Source: Nosema muscidifuracis
Taxonomy: Eukaryota; Microsporidia; Nosematidae
Reading direction: 5' to 3'
Length of the DNA stretch: 64,000 bases
Assembly (NCBI GenBank): GCA_028335825.1
Contig: JAIOKI010000017.1
Coordinates: 248,001-312,000 of the forward strand
Shown in pieces: positions 1 to 8,168 of this stretch. Below the pieces are notes generated by a model. The model worked only from the letters and a program-made list of their open reading frames with translations, did no database searches and was not told where the DNA came from. Every line of letters begins with the position of its first letter. Within the stretch, counting starts at the first letter, position 1. The position numbers were made by a program, and so were the translations under genes.

Positions 1-53
1 TCCACGTCTAGTGTTATGGTTTTTCCTGTTAGTGTTTTTACGAAAATCTGCAT
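1..53 (-). CDS. Ubiquitin, 5' end only (gene runs off the window)
   Basis: The minus strand read from 53 gives M-Q-I-F-V-K-T-L-T-G-K-T-I-T-L-D-V-(E), the invariant start of ubiquitin. Only 17 codons and 2 bases are inside the window, so I cannot tell polyubiquitin, a ubiquitin-ribosomal protein fusion or a single unit apart. The ATG is preceded on the coding strand by ACCCC four bases upstream, the microsporidian start signal. The gene is divergent from the Rab prenyltransferase alpha-like gene across a spacer of about 170 bp. It encodes the small modifier that is joined to lysines of target proteins for proteasome and trafficking signals. Confidence 0.93.
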   Translation of the reverse strand, partial: MQIFVKTLTGKTITLDV

Positions 54-172
54 TTATGGGGTATAAAAAAATTTAAAAATAAAATATTTTAGAATTTTAT
101 TTTGTTTCGTATTTGTTGTTATAAAAAACATGAAACAACAAAAATAATTTAATTTTGATTTTTTTGACTTTT

Positions 173-180
173 ATGCAAAT
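173..180 (+). promoter_or_regulatory. ATGCAAAT octamer in the ubiquitin/RabGGTA divergent promoter
   Basis: A perfect ATGCAAAT lies 45 bp before the start of the plus-strand gene, in the 170-bp divergent spacer. The same octamer recurs upstream of other genes here (1446, 20587-20790, 33304, 33366, 35322). The plus-strand gene has no CCC start signal. A regulatory role is inferred. Confidence 0.3.
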
Positions 181-225
181 TATACAAATATTTAAATAAA
201 AAATTATGCATAAACTTATTTAATA

Positions 226-1173
226 ATGATCAGAAAAAAAAAAAAGATTCCCCTGATCAGAATGATAATTCACAATACAAAAGAAGGAGAGTATTCTGAA
301 GACACTGAATTACTAAATAAAATTATAGCTATTGAGAAAACTAAAGACCCTTATCAATATTGCCTACAAAGACTAAGGTATATGACAGAAGATTATAAAT
401 CATGGAATATTTTAAAATTATTTGATACTTATGTTGAGCAATTAAAATTAAATGAAAGAAGTATAGAATTCAATCCTAAGTCTTATGATACATGGTATCA
501 CAGATATTATACATTTATGAAGATACTTGATTCAAATATTGAAAATATTAAGAAATTAAGAGAAAGGGATATTGGACTTATTCAAATATTATTAAAATTT
601 GATAAAAGAAATCTTCATTGTTGGAATTATATTAACAAAGTATATAATAATAAGTTAGACTTTGTTCCCAGAGATGTTACTAATTATACTTATTTACATT
701 ATTGTAAATCTTTTAATAGTATTTCATGTGTATTTACAGATTGTTATGATCTTGGAGTATGGTTCTATTATTTTGTATGTAAAGAAATTGAATTGTTAAA
801 TAATTCATTCTATGTACGAAAATATGAAAATGAAATTGAAATAATATTTAAAGAGATATTTACAGGTACAATAATGATAGATTATGAACAATATGAAGTA
901 AATATACCCATAAAATTTATGAGTATTAAGACTAATTCATTCAATAAGATTTCTATAAATAAAAAAGAATACAACTTAAAGAAATATCATAATAAACAAA
1001 TGAAAAAATATTTTGATAATATTAATAGTTTAGAAAATAATAATTGTGCTTACAATTTTATTTTTAACATGGAACATACCAAAGGAAGATTAGTGAATTG
1101 CAATACTAAGGTATGGAATAATTATATAAATAATTTACAGAATGATGTATATGATATCTATGTGATAAATTAA
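226..1173 (+). CDS. Rab geranylgeranyltransferase (type II) alpha subunit-like
   Basis: The 315-residue protein has degenerate protein prenyltransferase alpha (PPTA) repeats: NPKSYDTWYHRYYTF at about residues 83-97, DKRNLHCWNYINKV at 126-139, and a weaker one at 153-163 (NYTYLHYCKSF). The first two match RabGGTA (NPKSYGTWHHR and ERNFHCWDYRR types) better than farnesyltransferase alpha. In that family the subunit pairs with a beta subunit and, with the Rab escort protein, puts geranylgeranyl groups on Rab C-termini in the cytosol. The length is near that of yeast Bet4. No CCC run precedes the ATG; the upstream has TATGCATAA and an ATGCAAAT octamer instead. It converges on the NAC gene with a 19-bp gap. 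The C-terminal 130 residues are too diverged to read. Confidence 0.7.
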   Translation: MIRKKKKIPLIRMIIHNTKEGEYSEDTELLNKIIAIEKTKDPYQYCLQRLRYMTEDYKSWNILKLFDTYVEQLKLNERSIEFNPKSYDTWYHRYYTFMKILDSNIENIKKLRERDIGLIQILLKFDKRNLHCWNYINKVYNNKLDFVPRDVTNYTYLHYCKSFNSISCVFTDCYDLGVWFYYFVCKEIELLNNSFYVRKYENEIEIIFKEIFTGTIMIDYEQYEVNIPIKFMSIKTNSFNKISINKKEYNLKKYHNKQMKKYFDNINSLENNNCAYNFIFNMEHTKGRLVNCNTKVWNNYINNLQNDVYDIYVIN

Positions 1174-1192
1174 GTGAAAAAAATAAAGACAT

Positions 1193-1441
1193 TTATTTTT
1201 GTTTTTTTAATTGTTCTTCGCAAAATTTTTTTATAAAATTCATATCCATAACCTGTCTAAGTTCTCCGAGAATTAATATAGAATCTGTGTCTTCTATTTC
1301 ATAGATTTTAGGATTATCAACATAGAATTTTTGCTTTTTCACTGACATATTAACACTAATTTCATCATTCCATTCTTTTAATTTCATTGTGGAAAATTTA
1401 TTAAGAACAGATGATTCCTGATCGCTAAGGTCTCGCACCAT
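1193..1441 (-). CDS. Short NAC-domain protein, alpha-NAC-like
   Basis: An 82-residue protein made almost entirely of one NAC domain. Residues about 15-61 (KFSTMKLKEWNDEISV, then FYVDNPKIYEIEDTDSILILG) line up with the alpha-NAC core ending DTYIVFGEAK. NAC is an alpha/beta heterodimer that sits at the ribosome exit tunnel and shields nascent chains. Fungal alpha-NAC is about 170 residues with a C-terminal UBA domain, which is absent here. The coding strand has TTACCCC 13 bp before the ATG. The beta subunit BTF3/EGD1 remains a possible alternative, but the DTDSILILGE stretch favours alpha. Confidence 0.6.
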   Translation of the reverse strand: MVRDLSDQESSVLNKFSTMKLKEWNDEISVNMSVKKQKFYVDNPKIYEIEDTDSILILGELRQVMDMNFIKKFCEEQLKKQK

Positions 1442-1445
1442 TTAA

Positions 1446-1453
1446 ATGCAAAT
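1446..1453. promoter_or_regulatory. ATGCAAAT octamer next to the NAC start signal
   Basis: A perfect octamer lies 4 bp upstream of the NAC ATG, between it and the CCCC run at 1454-1457. It is one of at least nine copies found in the window. Its function is inferred only from recurrence and position. Confidence 0.25.
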
Positions 1454-1516
1454 GGGGTAAAAATTTATACTATAGTATATATAAGAATACACATATAAGA
1501 ATTCGTTGATACTTAT

Positions 1517-1587
1517 GGGGCCATAGCTCAGGGGTAGAGCGGCTGCTTTGCATGCGGTGTGCCCGGGTTCGATTCCTGGTGGCTCCA
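1517..1587 (+). tRNA. tRNA-Ala(TGC)
   Basis: This 71-nt gene folds as a full cloverleaf. The acceptor GGGGCCA pairs with TGGCTCC and includes the G3:U70 wobble that identifies alanine tRNAs. The D arm is TAGCTCAGGGGTAGAGC. The anticodon stem GCTGC/GCGGT encloses loop TTTGCAT with anticodon TGC, and the T loop is TTCGATT. There is no intron and CCA is not encoded. A run of seven T at 1589-1595 serves as a pol III terminator. It is the best-paired of three related Ala genes in 2.7 kb. Confidence 0.96.
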
Positions 1588-1611
1588 ATTTTTTTATAAA
1601 TTTTAAAAAAA

Positions 1612-1735
1612 ATATTTATTATCAATATATAGTAGTAAATTTAATTATAAAAAATTATTTATTATCAATATATAGTAGTAAATTTAATTATTAAAAAATT
1701 CTCTTATTATCAATATATTGTAGTAAATTTTATAT
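1612..1735. repeat. Tandem repeat, about 44-bp unit, 3 copies
   Basis: The core TTATCAATATATAGTAGTAA recurs at spacings of 43 and 45 bp between tRNA-Ala and the aldo-keto reductase. The third copy has diverged. I see no coding potential. Confidence 0.85.
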
Positions 1736-1825
1736 ATTAAAATTCTTATTCACTTAAATTTAAAATTTAATTTACCGTTAATTTTTATGTTCTCTTTATT
1801 TCAAACAAGAAATATTAATAAAAAA

Positions 1826-2734
1826 TTATTTAAACATTTCAGGTCCCCAATTTTCACCCTTAACATATCTATAATCGCTATTAAGTCCACTTATTTTCTT
1901 AAAGTCTTCATCTTCAAGCTTAAAAATTTCACTATTTTCTTTTATATGACTTTCACTTGTACTTTTAGGTATTACCAAAATATCCCGTTGAATTAACCAG
2001 CTTAGAATAACCTGAGGAACTGTTTTATTGTACTTCTTGGATATTTTTATGATTTCAGGATCTTCTCTTACTTTGATTTTGTTCGGTGCTGTACCTCCTA
2101 ATGATGTATAACTAATTACCTGAATATCATTTTGTTTACAATAATCAACCAACTCATTTTGTGTTAGATAAGGATGAATCTCAAATTGATTGACAGTTGG
2201 CTTAATTTTGCATACATCAAGTATCTTGCTACAATTTTTGATTCCAAAGTTAGCTACACCAATTGATTTCACTAATCCTTTTTCTACAAGTTCTTCCATC
2301 TTTTTCCAGACACTTATACAATCAAATTCATCCAATATATCATCTCCTTGTTTTGTCTTCTTTGATACGCAATTCTCATCAGCTTCAAATTTTACTGGAC
2401 AATGAATCAGATATAAATCTAGATAATCTAGTTGAAGATCTTTAAGTGATGTTTTAATTCCCATTTCGGGATTATCATGGTAAGAGTTCCACAATTTTGA
2501 TGTAATAAATATATCTTCTCTTTTAATTTTTCCTTCAGAAAAAATCTTCTTTAAGATTCTACCAATCATTTTTTCATTTTCATAAATCAATGCTGTATCA
2601 ATATGTCTATATCCTACCTTAATAGCATTTCTTATAGACTCTTCCAAATTATTTTCATCTTGGTTCATCCATGTTCCCAATCCTATCATTGGCATTTCAT
2701 ACCCACTGTTAAGTTTTACTTTTTTATCAAACAT
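1826..2734 (-). CDS. Aldo-keto reductase
   Basis: The 302-residue protein is a full-length member of the AKR superfamily. It starts with the typical GYEMPMIGLGTW (residues 11-22). The catalytic tetrad is D46 (RHIDTALIY), Y51, K80 (FITSKLW) and H111 (YLIHCP). Later come GVANFG, VNQFEIHPY and a C-terminal IPKSTSESHI nucleotide-binding stretch. The family reduces aldehydes and sugars with NADPH in the cytosol through a TIM barrel; the substrate here cannot be told. No CCC run is visible before the ATG (the coding strand reads TTATGATTAG then ATG). The tRNA-Ala side spacer holds tandem repeats. Confidence 0.95.
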   Translation of the reverse strand: MFDKKVKLNSGYEMPMIGLGTWMNQDENNLEESIRNAIKVGYRHIDTALIYENEKMIGRILKKIFSEGKIKREDIFITSKLWNSYHDNPEMGIKTSLKDLQLDYLDLYLIHCPVKFEADENCVSKKTKQGDDILDEFDCISVWKKMEELVEKGLVKSIGVANFGIKNCSKILDVCKIKPTVNQFEIHPYLTQNELVDYCKQNDIQVISYTSLGGTAPNKIKVREDPEIIKISKKYNKTVPQVILSWLIQRDILVIPKSTSESHIKENSEIFKLEDEDFKKISGLNSDYRYVKGENWGPEMFK

Positions 2735-3993
2735 CTAATCATAAAATATTTTTAATTTAAATATCAATTACTCCTTTATGATTTTTATATATTCTTAATT
2801 CCTTTTCTCTTTTCAAAAAAATTTTAACTTCTTATTAATTTTTTAACTAAATATATTCATTTATATTATAATTTTTAATTCAATTAATTTATATTATAAT
2901 TTTTTAACTAAATATATTCATTTATATTATAATATTTAATTAATATCTTTTTTTAAATGATAATTAGTTGATTAAAATCATTGATTGATAATCTAAATAA
3001 ATGATTATATTAAAAAATATTCATTTAGTAATCAATTTTAAATTAATATTATTTAGTATTTATTATATTAGAAAGACAGAGAAATTAACTGACATTTAAT
3101 ATACACCAATAACCTTATAAATCTAATAATTAAAGTTATTGGATATAACAAATAAATTATTTTTATTATATAAATGATATTGATCTAGCTTTAATGTCAG
3201 AACAATCTACCCAAAGCATTTTTAAAAATGTAACTTCAAATGAAACCATATCATTAATAATTCTCTTGATTTATTGGCTGAAGTGTTCTTTTCAATAATA
3301 GAGATAGAATAGGAAATGATTTTAAAATAATGGATAGAGATAGAATAGGAAATGATTTCAAAATAATGAATAGAGAGAAAAGAGCATTCAATAATTAGAT
3401 AGGTTAAGCCTATAGAATTTTGTTGAAATTATGTATTTGCTAGAAGTTTTGTACCAAAGGATTTTATTAATAATATCCTTTGTTGTAAAAACTGTTATTC
3501 CGTACCTTACACTAATATCATAGAATCCTTCTTAGCTTATGTATATTCTGAAAAGTATTCAAAAATAATAAGAAGATGAACAGTACAGAAATGTTACTTG
3601 AATGACTTTCTTTCATTTAAAAAACATCAGCCTAGAAAATAAGAATAAATTAGATAATTTTATTGATAAAAAACAACCAAGAAGGCAGGCACAAATTAAA
3701 TGCTAAAGATGATATAAAAGAAACATGCATTAAAAAATAATTAGAAGAATAAATTTAAAAGAATTAATAAAGCTATTTGTACTAGTAGATTGATGAATGA
3801 TAATGGTCTATTAAAAAGATTTAAAGAAAGTTGCAATCGAATATCCAAAATTAGTGATTGATAGACAAAAACGCAATAATAAAGTTATTAAAAAAAGATA
3901 GAAAAAGTCTTTTTCATTATTTTTATATACCTTTCTTCTGTATTATAAGAATTTAAATATTATTTTCATGTTCTAATAACCCTTTTTAAATAA
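2735..3993. other. Gene-free spacer with repeats and decayed sequence
   Basis: The first part (about 2820-2945) repeats an A/T unit containing TTAACTAAATATATTCATTT. From about 3060 to 3900 the base composition is richer and less repetitive than ordinary spacer and contains short open stretches broken by stops. I read part of it as a dead transposase (separate entry). A 36-bp direct repeat, GATAGAGATAGAATAGGAAA and following bases, occurs twice at about 3298-3370. No intact gene is visible. Confidence 0.7.
3194..3660 (+). pseudogene. Decayed transposase, possibly Merlin/IS1595-type
   Basis: An ATG at 3194 opens 35 codons containing ETISLIILLIYWLKCSF, which resembles the N-terminal helix of IS1595/Merlin transposases (LLLLIYLW...). 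About 200 bp on, in another frame from 3451, a 44-codon stretch reads NILCCKNCYSVPYTNIIES and then FLAYVY. The H/Y-T-N-x-I-E-S/G-F block is the hallmark around the last catalytic residue of that family. The pieces are separated by stops and an internal 36-bp duplication, so it is dead and internally deleted. Merlin-like DNA transposons are known in some microsporidia. The assignment rests on two short motifs; I saw no clear terminal inverted repeats. Confidence 0.35.
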
Positions 3994-4064
3994 GGGGCCA
4001 TAGCTCAGTGGTAGAGCGATTGCTTTGCGAGTAGTGTGCCCGGGTTCGATTCCCGGTTGCTCCA
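3994..4064 (+). tRNA. tRNA-Ala(TGC), second copy, imperfect acceptor stem
   Basis: This 71-nt cloverleaf has D arm TAGCTCAGTGGTAGAGC, anticodon stem ATTGC/GTAGT, loop TTTGCGA (anticodon TGC) and T arm CCGGG-TTCGATT-CCCGG. The acceptor GGGGCCA faces TTGCTCC: six pairs including G3:U70, but position 6:67 is C opposite U. The downstream T run is only four (4067-4070). It may be functional or a drifting duplicate of the copy at 1517. Confidence 0.85.
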
Positions 4065-4180
4065 TATTTTGTATTCGAAATATAACGTTTAATTTTCAAA
4101 TCAAATTCAATGCTAATTTTACTCTCAAGACTAGTAAAATATTTGTAAGTTTTAATAATTAATTTGAAAATTCACCTCAC

Positions 4181-4251
4181 GGGGTCATAGCTCAGTGGTA
4201 GAGCGGCTGCTCCGCAAGCAGTAGGCCTGGGTTCAATTCCTGGTGGCTCCA
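4181..4251 (+). tRNA. tRNA-Ala(CGC) with C33
   Basis: The acceptor GGGGTCA/TGGCTCC pairs fully and keeps G3:U70. The anticodon stem GCTGC/GCAGT encloses loop TCCGCAA, placing anticodon CGC at 34-36. Position 33, almost always U in elongator tRNAs, is C. Six T follow at 4252-4257. The next protein gene begins only 24 bp beyond the tRNA 3' end. Confidence 0.92.
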
Positions 4252-4272
4252 TTTTTTCCACTATTTTTACTA

Positions 4273-4275
4273 CCC
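4273..4275 (+). promoter_or_regulatory. CCC start signal fixing the Rad17-like ATG
   Basis: TACCC abuts the ATG at 4276. An upstream GTG in frame at 4243 lies inside the tRNA gene, so the CCC-abutted ATG is the better start. Confidence 0.6.
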
Positions 4276-5058
4276 ATGGATTTCGTTAGTGTATCTAAAT
4301 CACAAGAACTAGCACTAGCTCTTCAAAATAGACATAATTCAGTTATTATAGTATATGGCCCTTCAGGATGTCTTAAAACATCTCTTATTTCTTTTGTATT
4401 ATCTAGTATGAATCTTATTCCTGAATACATTGAAGATATTTCTATTTACAAATCAAAATTACTTTCCAAATCTTCAGTATGTCTTACTGATATAGATGAT
4501 ATGGACTATTTTATGAAGAATAAATCTAAAATATCTTCTATGTCAAATCTTATTATAGAAACAAGAACTCTTCCATATATTTACAAATCTTTTAGTAGAT
4601 GTGTGGGAATTAATATGTCTAAGATTAGTAACACATCGTTAAAAAAATTTTATAAATTTACAGATGATGTTCTTAATATAATTAATGGAAATATGCATAG
4701 ACTAGATTTTTATAAATATACTCTACGTACTTCTTCTAGTACAATATATAAATATCTTAATATTTTATACAATCCTATTACAAATCATAATGATATTAAA
4801 ATATCAAGTGATCACAAAATTATAAAATATCTGTTTAGTAATTCTTTATATTTTGTTGATATTTTTTCTTTGTATAAAATTCATGAGTCAATAAGTTTAA
4901 CTGATTATAAAATTGATGAATTTTTTTTATACTCTATAAATACAGTAAGAATTAGTAAGAAGAAGAAGTTAGATAAGTTTATGAGTATGAAAAGCTGGGT
5001 TTATGAAGAACATTACTCATGTAATGAGGTATGTCAATCTTATAATTATAATCATTAA
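4276..5058 (+). CDS. Rad17/Rad24-like checkpoint ATPase (putative)
   Basis: The 260-residue protein has a P-loop GPSGCLKTS at residues 28-36, close to the GPSGCGKT of Rad17/RFC-type AAA+ ATPases. A possible Walker B SVCLTDIDD follows about 40 residues later. NTSLKKFYKFTDDVL followed by RLDFYKYTLRTSSS resembles the lid region of Rad17 (selecting on an IR.A...LQF pattern). In eukaryotes Rad17 with RFC2-5 loads the 9-1-1 clamp at damage sites. It is far shorter than yeast Rad24 (about 660 residues), and the GCGKT glycine is replaced by leucine. Another RFC-like or unrelated AAA ATPase is possible. The mRNA start is squeezed against tRNA-Ala(CGC). Confidence 0.45.
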   Translation: MDFVSVSKSQELALALQNRHNSVIIVYGPSGCLKTSLISFVLSSMNLIPEYIEDISIYKSKLLSKSSVCLTDIDDMDYFMKNKSKISSMSNLIIETRTLPYIYKSFSRCVGINMSKISNTSLKKFYKFTDDVLNIINGNMHRLDFYKYTLRTSSSTIYKYLNILYNPITNHNDIKISSDHKIIKYLFSNSLYFVDIFSLYKIHESISLTDYKIDEFFLYSINTVRISKKKKLDKFMSMKSWVYEEHYSCNEVCQSYNYNH

Positions 5059-5282
5059 GTATATATTTGTATTTTGCTTATTATTAAATTTTTTTTCAAT
5101 TTTACTATTCTTTTTAAATTATCTTTCTACCATTTGTAAATATTTAAATACTATCTTAAGCTTTTTCATTCCCAAAATTGAAATGTACATTTATTATTAA
5201 AAAATGAGCTCATGCCAAATTTCAAATTTTTTATATATCTGGATATTTTATTACAAGAAGTATAATTTTATCCCCTTAAATT

Positions 5283-5924
5283 ATGGTTCCTACTCAAGAA
5301 ATAGTCGAAGATGTTCAAATAGATCTCCCTGAGATAAACTCAGTAGGATCTCCTTCCGTATATAACACAATGGTTCTTAAATATTTCATGCACATGGGAT
5401 ATTATTCTTTGTATAAACAATTCTGTTCTGATCTTGGAATTTCTTGTAAGGAAGATCCTTTATTTATGCGAAGATCAAAAATACGAGAATTTATAGAATC
5501 AGGAGAAATTGATAAGTGTATAACAGAACTCAATGATATGGACATTGGACTAATGAAAGATAATAAAGATATTTTTGCATCACTAATTATACATAAAGGA
5601 TATGAAATGGCTTGTTTAACTGGAAATGATGAAGAAAATATGATAAAAATTATAGAATATATACGGACTAATTTAAATGAAGTATCTATTGATTATGAAA
5701 AAGATATCGAGTTATTTGTAGAATTTTTAATCTTTAATTGTGAAGATGTAGGAATACAAACAATAAGAGTTAATACTGCTGATAGAATAAATAGGCTTGT
5801 ACTTGATGCATATAATGTGGAGGAGAATGAGTTAGAGAAGATTATTGAAGGAATAGTTCTGGAAGAGAATGAGTTATCTAAAACGAATAAGTTTACTGAA
5901 TTTAAGAAAATGATACTTGATTAA
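5283..5924 (+). CDS. GID8-like LisH-CTLH protein (GID/CTLH ubiquitin ligase subunit)
   Basis: The 213-residue protein has a LisH motif at about 28-54 (VLKYFMHMGYYSLYKQFCSD), then a CTLH domain from about 63 (RRSKIREFIESGEIDKCITE) and a CRA-type helical tail. The order and spacing match Gid8/TWA1, the scaffold of the GID/CTLH E3 ubiquitin ligase, which in fungi degrades gluconeogenic enzymes. Yeast Gid8 is longer (about 455 residues); human GID8 (228) is close in size. ATCCCC lies 8 bp before the ATG. A RanBPM-type paralogue without SPRY is the main alternative. Confidence 0.75.
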   Translation: MVPTQEIVEDVQIDLPEINSVGSPSVYNTMVLKYFMHMGYYSLYKQFCSDLGISCKEDPLFMRRSKIREFIESGEIDKCITELNDMDIGLMKDNKDIFASLIIHKGYEMACLTGNDEENMIKIIEYIRTNLNEVSIDYEKDIELFVEFLIFNCEDVGIQTIRVNTADRINRLVLDAYNVEENELEKIIEGIVLEENELSKTNKFTEFKKMILD

Positions 5925-5962
5925 ATAAAATAAATGAGTTGTGTTTAGAAATATAAAAATAC

Positions 5963-6044
5963 CGACAACGACAGGATTTGAACCTGTGCGGGATGAACCC
6001 ATCAGTTTTCTAGACTGACGCCTTAACCACTCGGCCACGTTGCC
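5963..6044 (-). tRNA. tRNA-Ser(AGA)
   Basis: This 82-nt class II tRNA on the minus strand has acceptor GGCAACG/CGTTGTC with discriminator G73. The anticodon stem TCAGT/ACTGA has loop CTAGAAA (anticodon AGA), followed by a long variable arm (GGGTTCATCCC) and T loop TTCAAAT. There is no intron. A T5 run follows the 3' end on the transcribed strand (5955-5959). Confidence 0.96.
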
Positions 6045-8168
6045 ATCAAATTTCGAAAAATTAAGAATTCATGTATGTGATATAATTTATCATGAAAAAA
6101 ACCAAATTCTGATTTACATTTTTATTAAATTGAATATATAAAATCTAAAACACTAATGGAGTTTTAGGAAGCACACCAAACTATCACACAAAGCTTTGAT
6201 CGTAAGATAAATTTTTAACTAAGTCAGAAATGTCTACGATAAAAATTATTTAGTATTAAAGCAAAAAATTTCGAAATAAATATTTCTCAAAATAATCTAT
6301 TAAATAATTATTTATTAATCTCACACATTCAACAAGAAAACTTAATAAACATAAAGCTTTTGAAATAATCAAACACTTTAAGAAAAAATACATGCAAGCA
6401 TGTTTAAAAATATTAAATTAAAAACTAGTCAGAACACAGCTACCCAAATACATTAAATGTATTATCATCAGTAAGAAAATAAATTTCTAAGTTTCATTAA
6501 CTGAATAGCTGCCTTTACTCTTCATTCTAGTTGTATAGTTTTCATTGCTTTCACAATACTGACTCGATAAACTAAACAAACGATTCTGAATAGTAAAATC
6601 GACGTGAGGGTAACAAAAAAAATTTTATTTATTCAAAATTATGAAAATACGATTGTGGGATGTTCAAAAATAAATTAAAAATATTTTTATTATATGAAAA
6701 TAGTTATATAATTATTTTAATATGTGTAATTTTTGTGATATAAAATTGTGAATTATATATAATTTTTTTTGTTCAATCTTTTTCAATGATTTTTTTAATT
6801 GTTGAAGTTATAATTTTCTATAACTCACTCTTTTTTAAAATTAAAAAAATTATATTATTTTTTACTAGTTAACACTTTTGAACTTTTCTATTGTTTTTTT
6901 AGAAATTGCAATTTACAAGAACAATGTTTTCTATGTAAAATATTTATGAAATAATAAATTTTATTATTAAGATAACATGTTTAATTTCTAGCACTAAATT
7001 TATTTATGCTATCTATATATATAAAAAGTTTACACTTCAATATTTATTTTTTGATTCTTGGAATTAAACAATTTTCCGTTTAAAGAACTGAAAATCTTAG
7101 TCCATATATAAAGTACAAAATTTAAAAGTTAAGTTGAATATTTGTATAATATTTATCCCAAATTATGATAAACAAAATTATTTTATTTATTTTTTAACCC
7201 CTAATAATAAAAAAAACATTCCTGTTCTGAGACGTAAAGTTTTATCTAGTTCAATATAAATTTAGAATAAAATTTAAAAATATTACGATATAAATTTCAA
7301 CTTTTTATATTTTTTAATGATAATAATTGAAAAATGCTTTCAATAGGTATATTATAAATTTATAATAAATTATTGATTTTTTGGATGATGATTTTTATTT
7401 ATAAACGTCTTTGTCTAGTCAGATATAAAAATACCATCAAATGAATTAACTTTATTGTTTTTTTCGTTTTGGCTATAAAATATTTTTATATATAAAAGCT
7501 AATATAATTTTAGTTAAGCAATAAATTCTGTACATTTTTCTTTATAGAAATCTTCTCATATTTAATTAAGAAAAGAGATTATATATTTTAAACTCTTAAA
7601 CTTTCTCATATTCAATATCTTTTTGACTCATTAAATTATTTATTTACTCAATTATATATTTGTGTTTACATCAAGTCTATGGTTTTAATCATATACACAT
7701 TAATTGTTGACTGAGCTAAACATTAGAGTATCTTTAAGTAGTTTATTATGTTAAAAATAAAAACTTAATTAAGTTAAATGTTTAGTAATATCCAAAATAA
7801 ATATATTAAACATCTTTAAGTCTATATATATAATAGATGTTCACTCTATAAATTGTTAATATACTAAAAATAAAAATTAATATTTCATGTTTCAAACTAA
7901 CATACTATTAAGATTTGCTTTTAAGAAACGTTTTATTATACCTATTATTTAGAATTGAAAATAATATCTCAAATATAATTTCATTTCGTGTAACTACTCA
8001 GGAAATATTTTTTAGATAACGATTTGATAAACAAATTAATTTTTAAAAAAAATTAAAATTAATATAAAAATTAATATTTCATATTTTAGTAAATTTTTTA
8101 TACATTAAATCATATTTATAAAATGACGTTTTTTTGTAAGATTTTTTTTATTTTTTAAAGTTACCCCA
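6045..8168. other. 2.1-kb gene-free spacer
   Basis: This is the longest spacer in the window. About 6120-6620 is visibly richer in G and C and non-repetitive, with short open stretches on both strands broken by stops; it reads like decayed coding or mobile DNA of unknown type, or an unrecognised RNA gene. From 6640 to 8160 it is plain A/T-rich DNA with no tRNA, no CCC-ATG signal until 8164, and no ORF worth calling. Confidence 0.6.

Noticed and set aside
1826-2734. Recent bacterial transfer of the aldo-keto reductase
   Set aside because: Base use looks like that of its neighbours and the family is widespread in fungi; nothing in the sequence alone supports transfer.
4243-4275. Upstream GTG start of the Rad17-like gene
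   Set aside because: It lies inside tRNA-Ala(CGC); the ATG abutting CCC at 4276 is the better choice.
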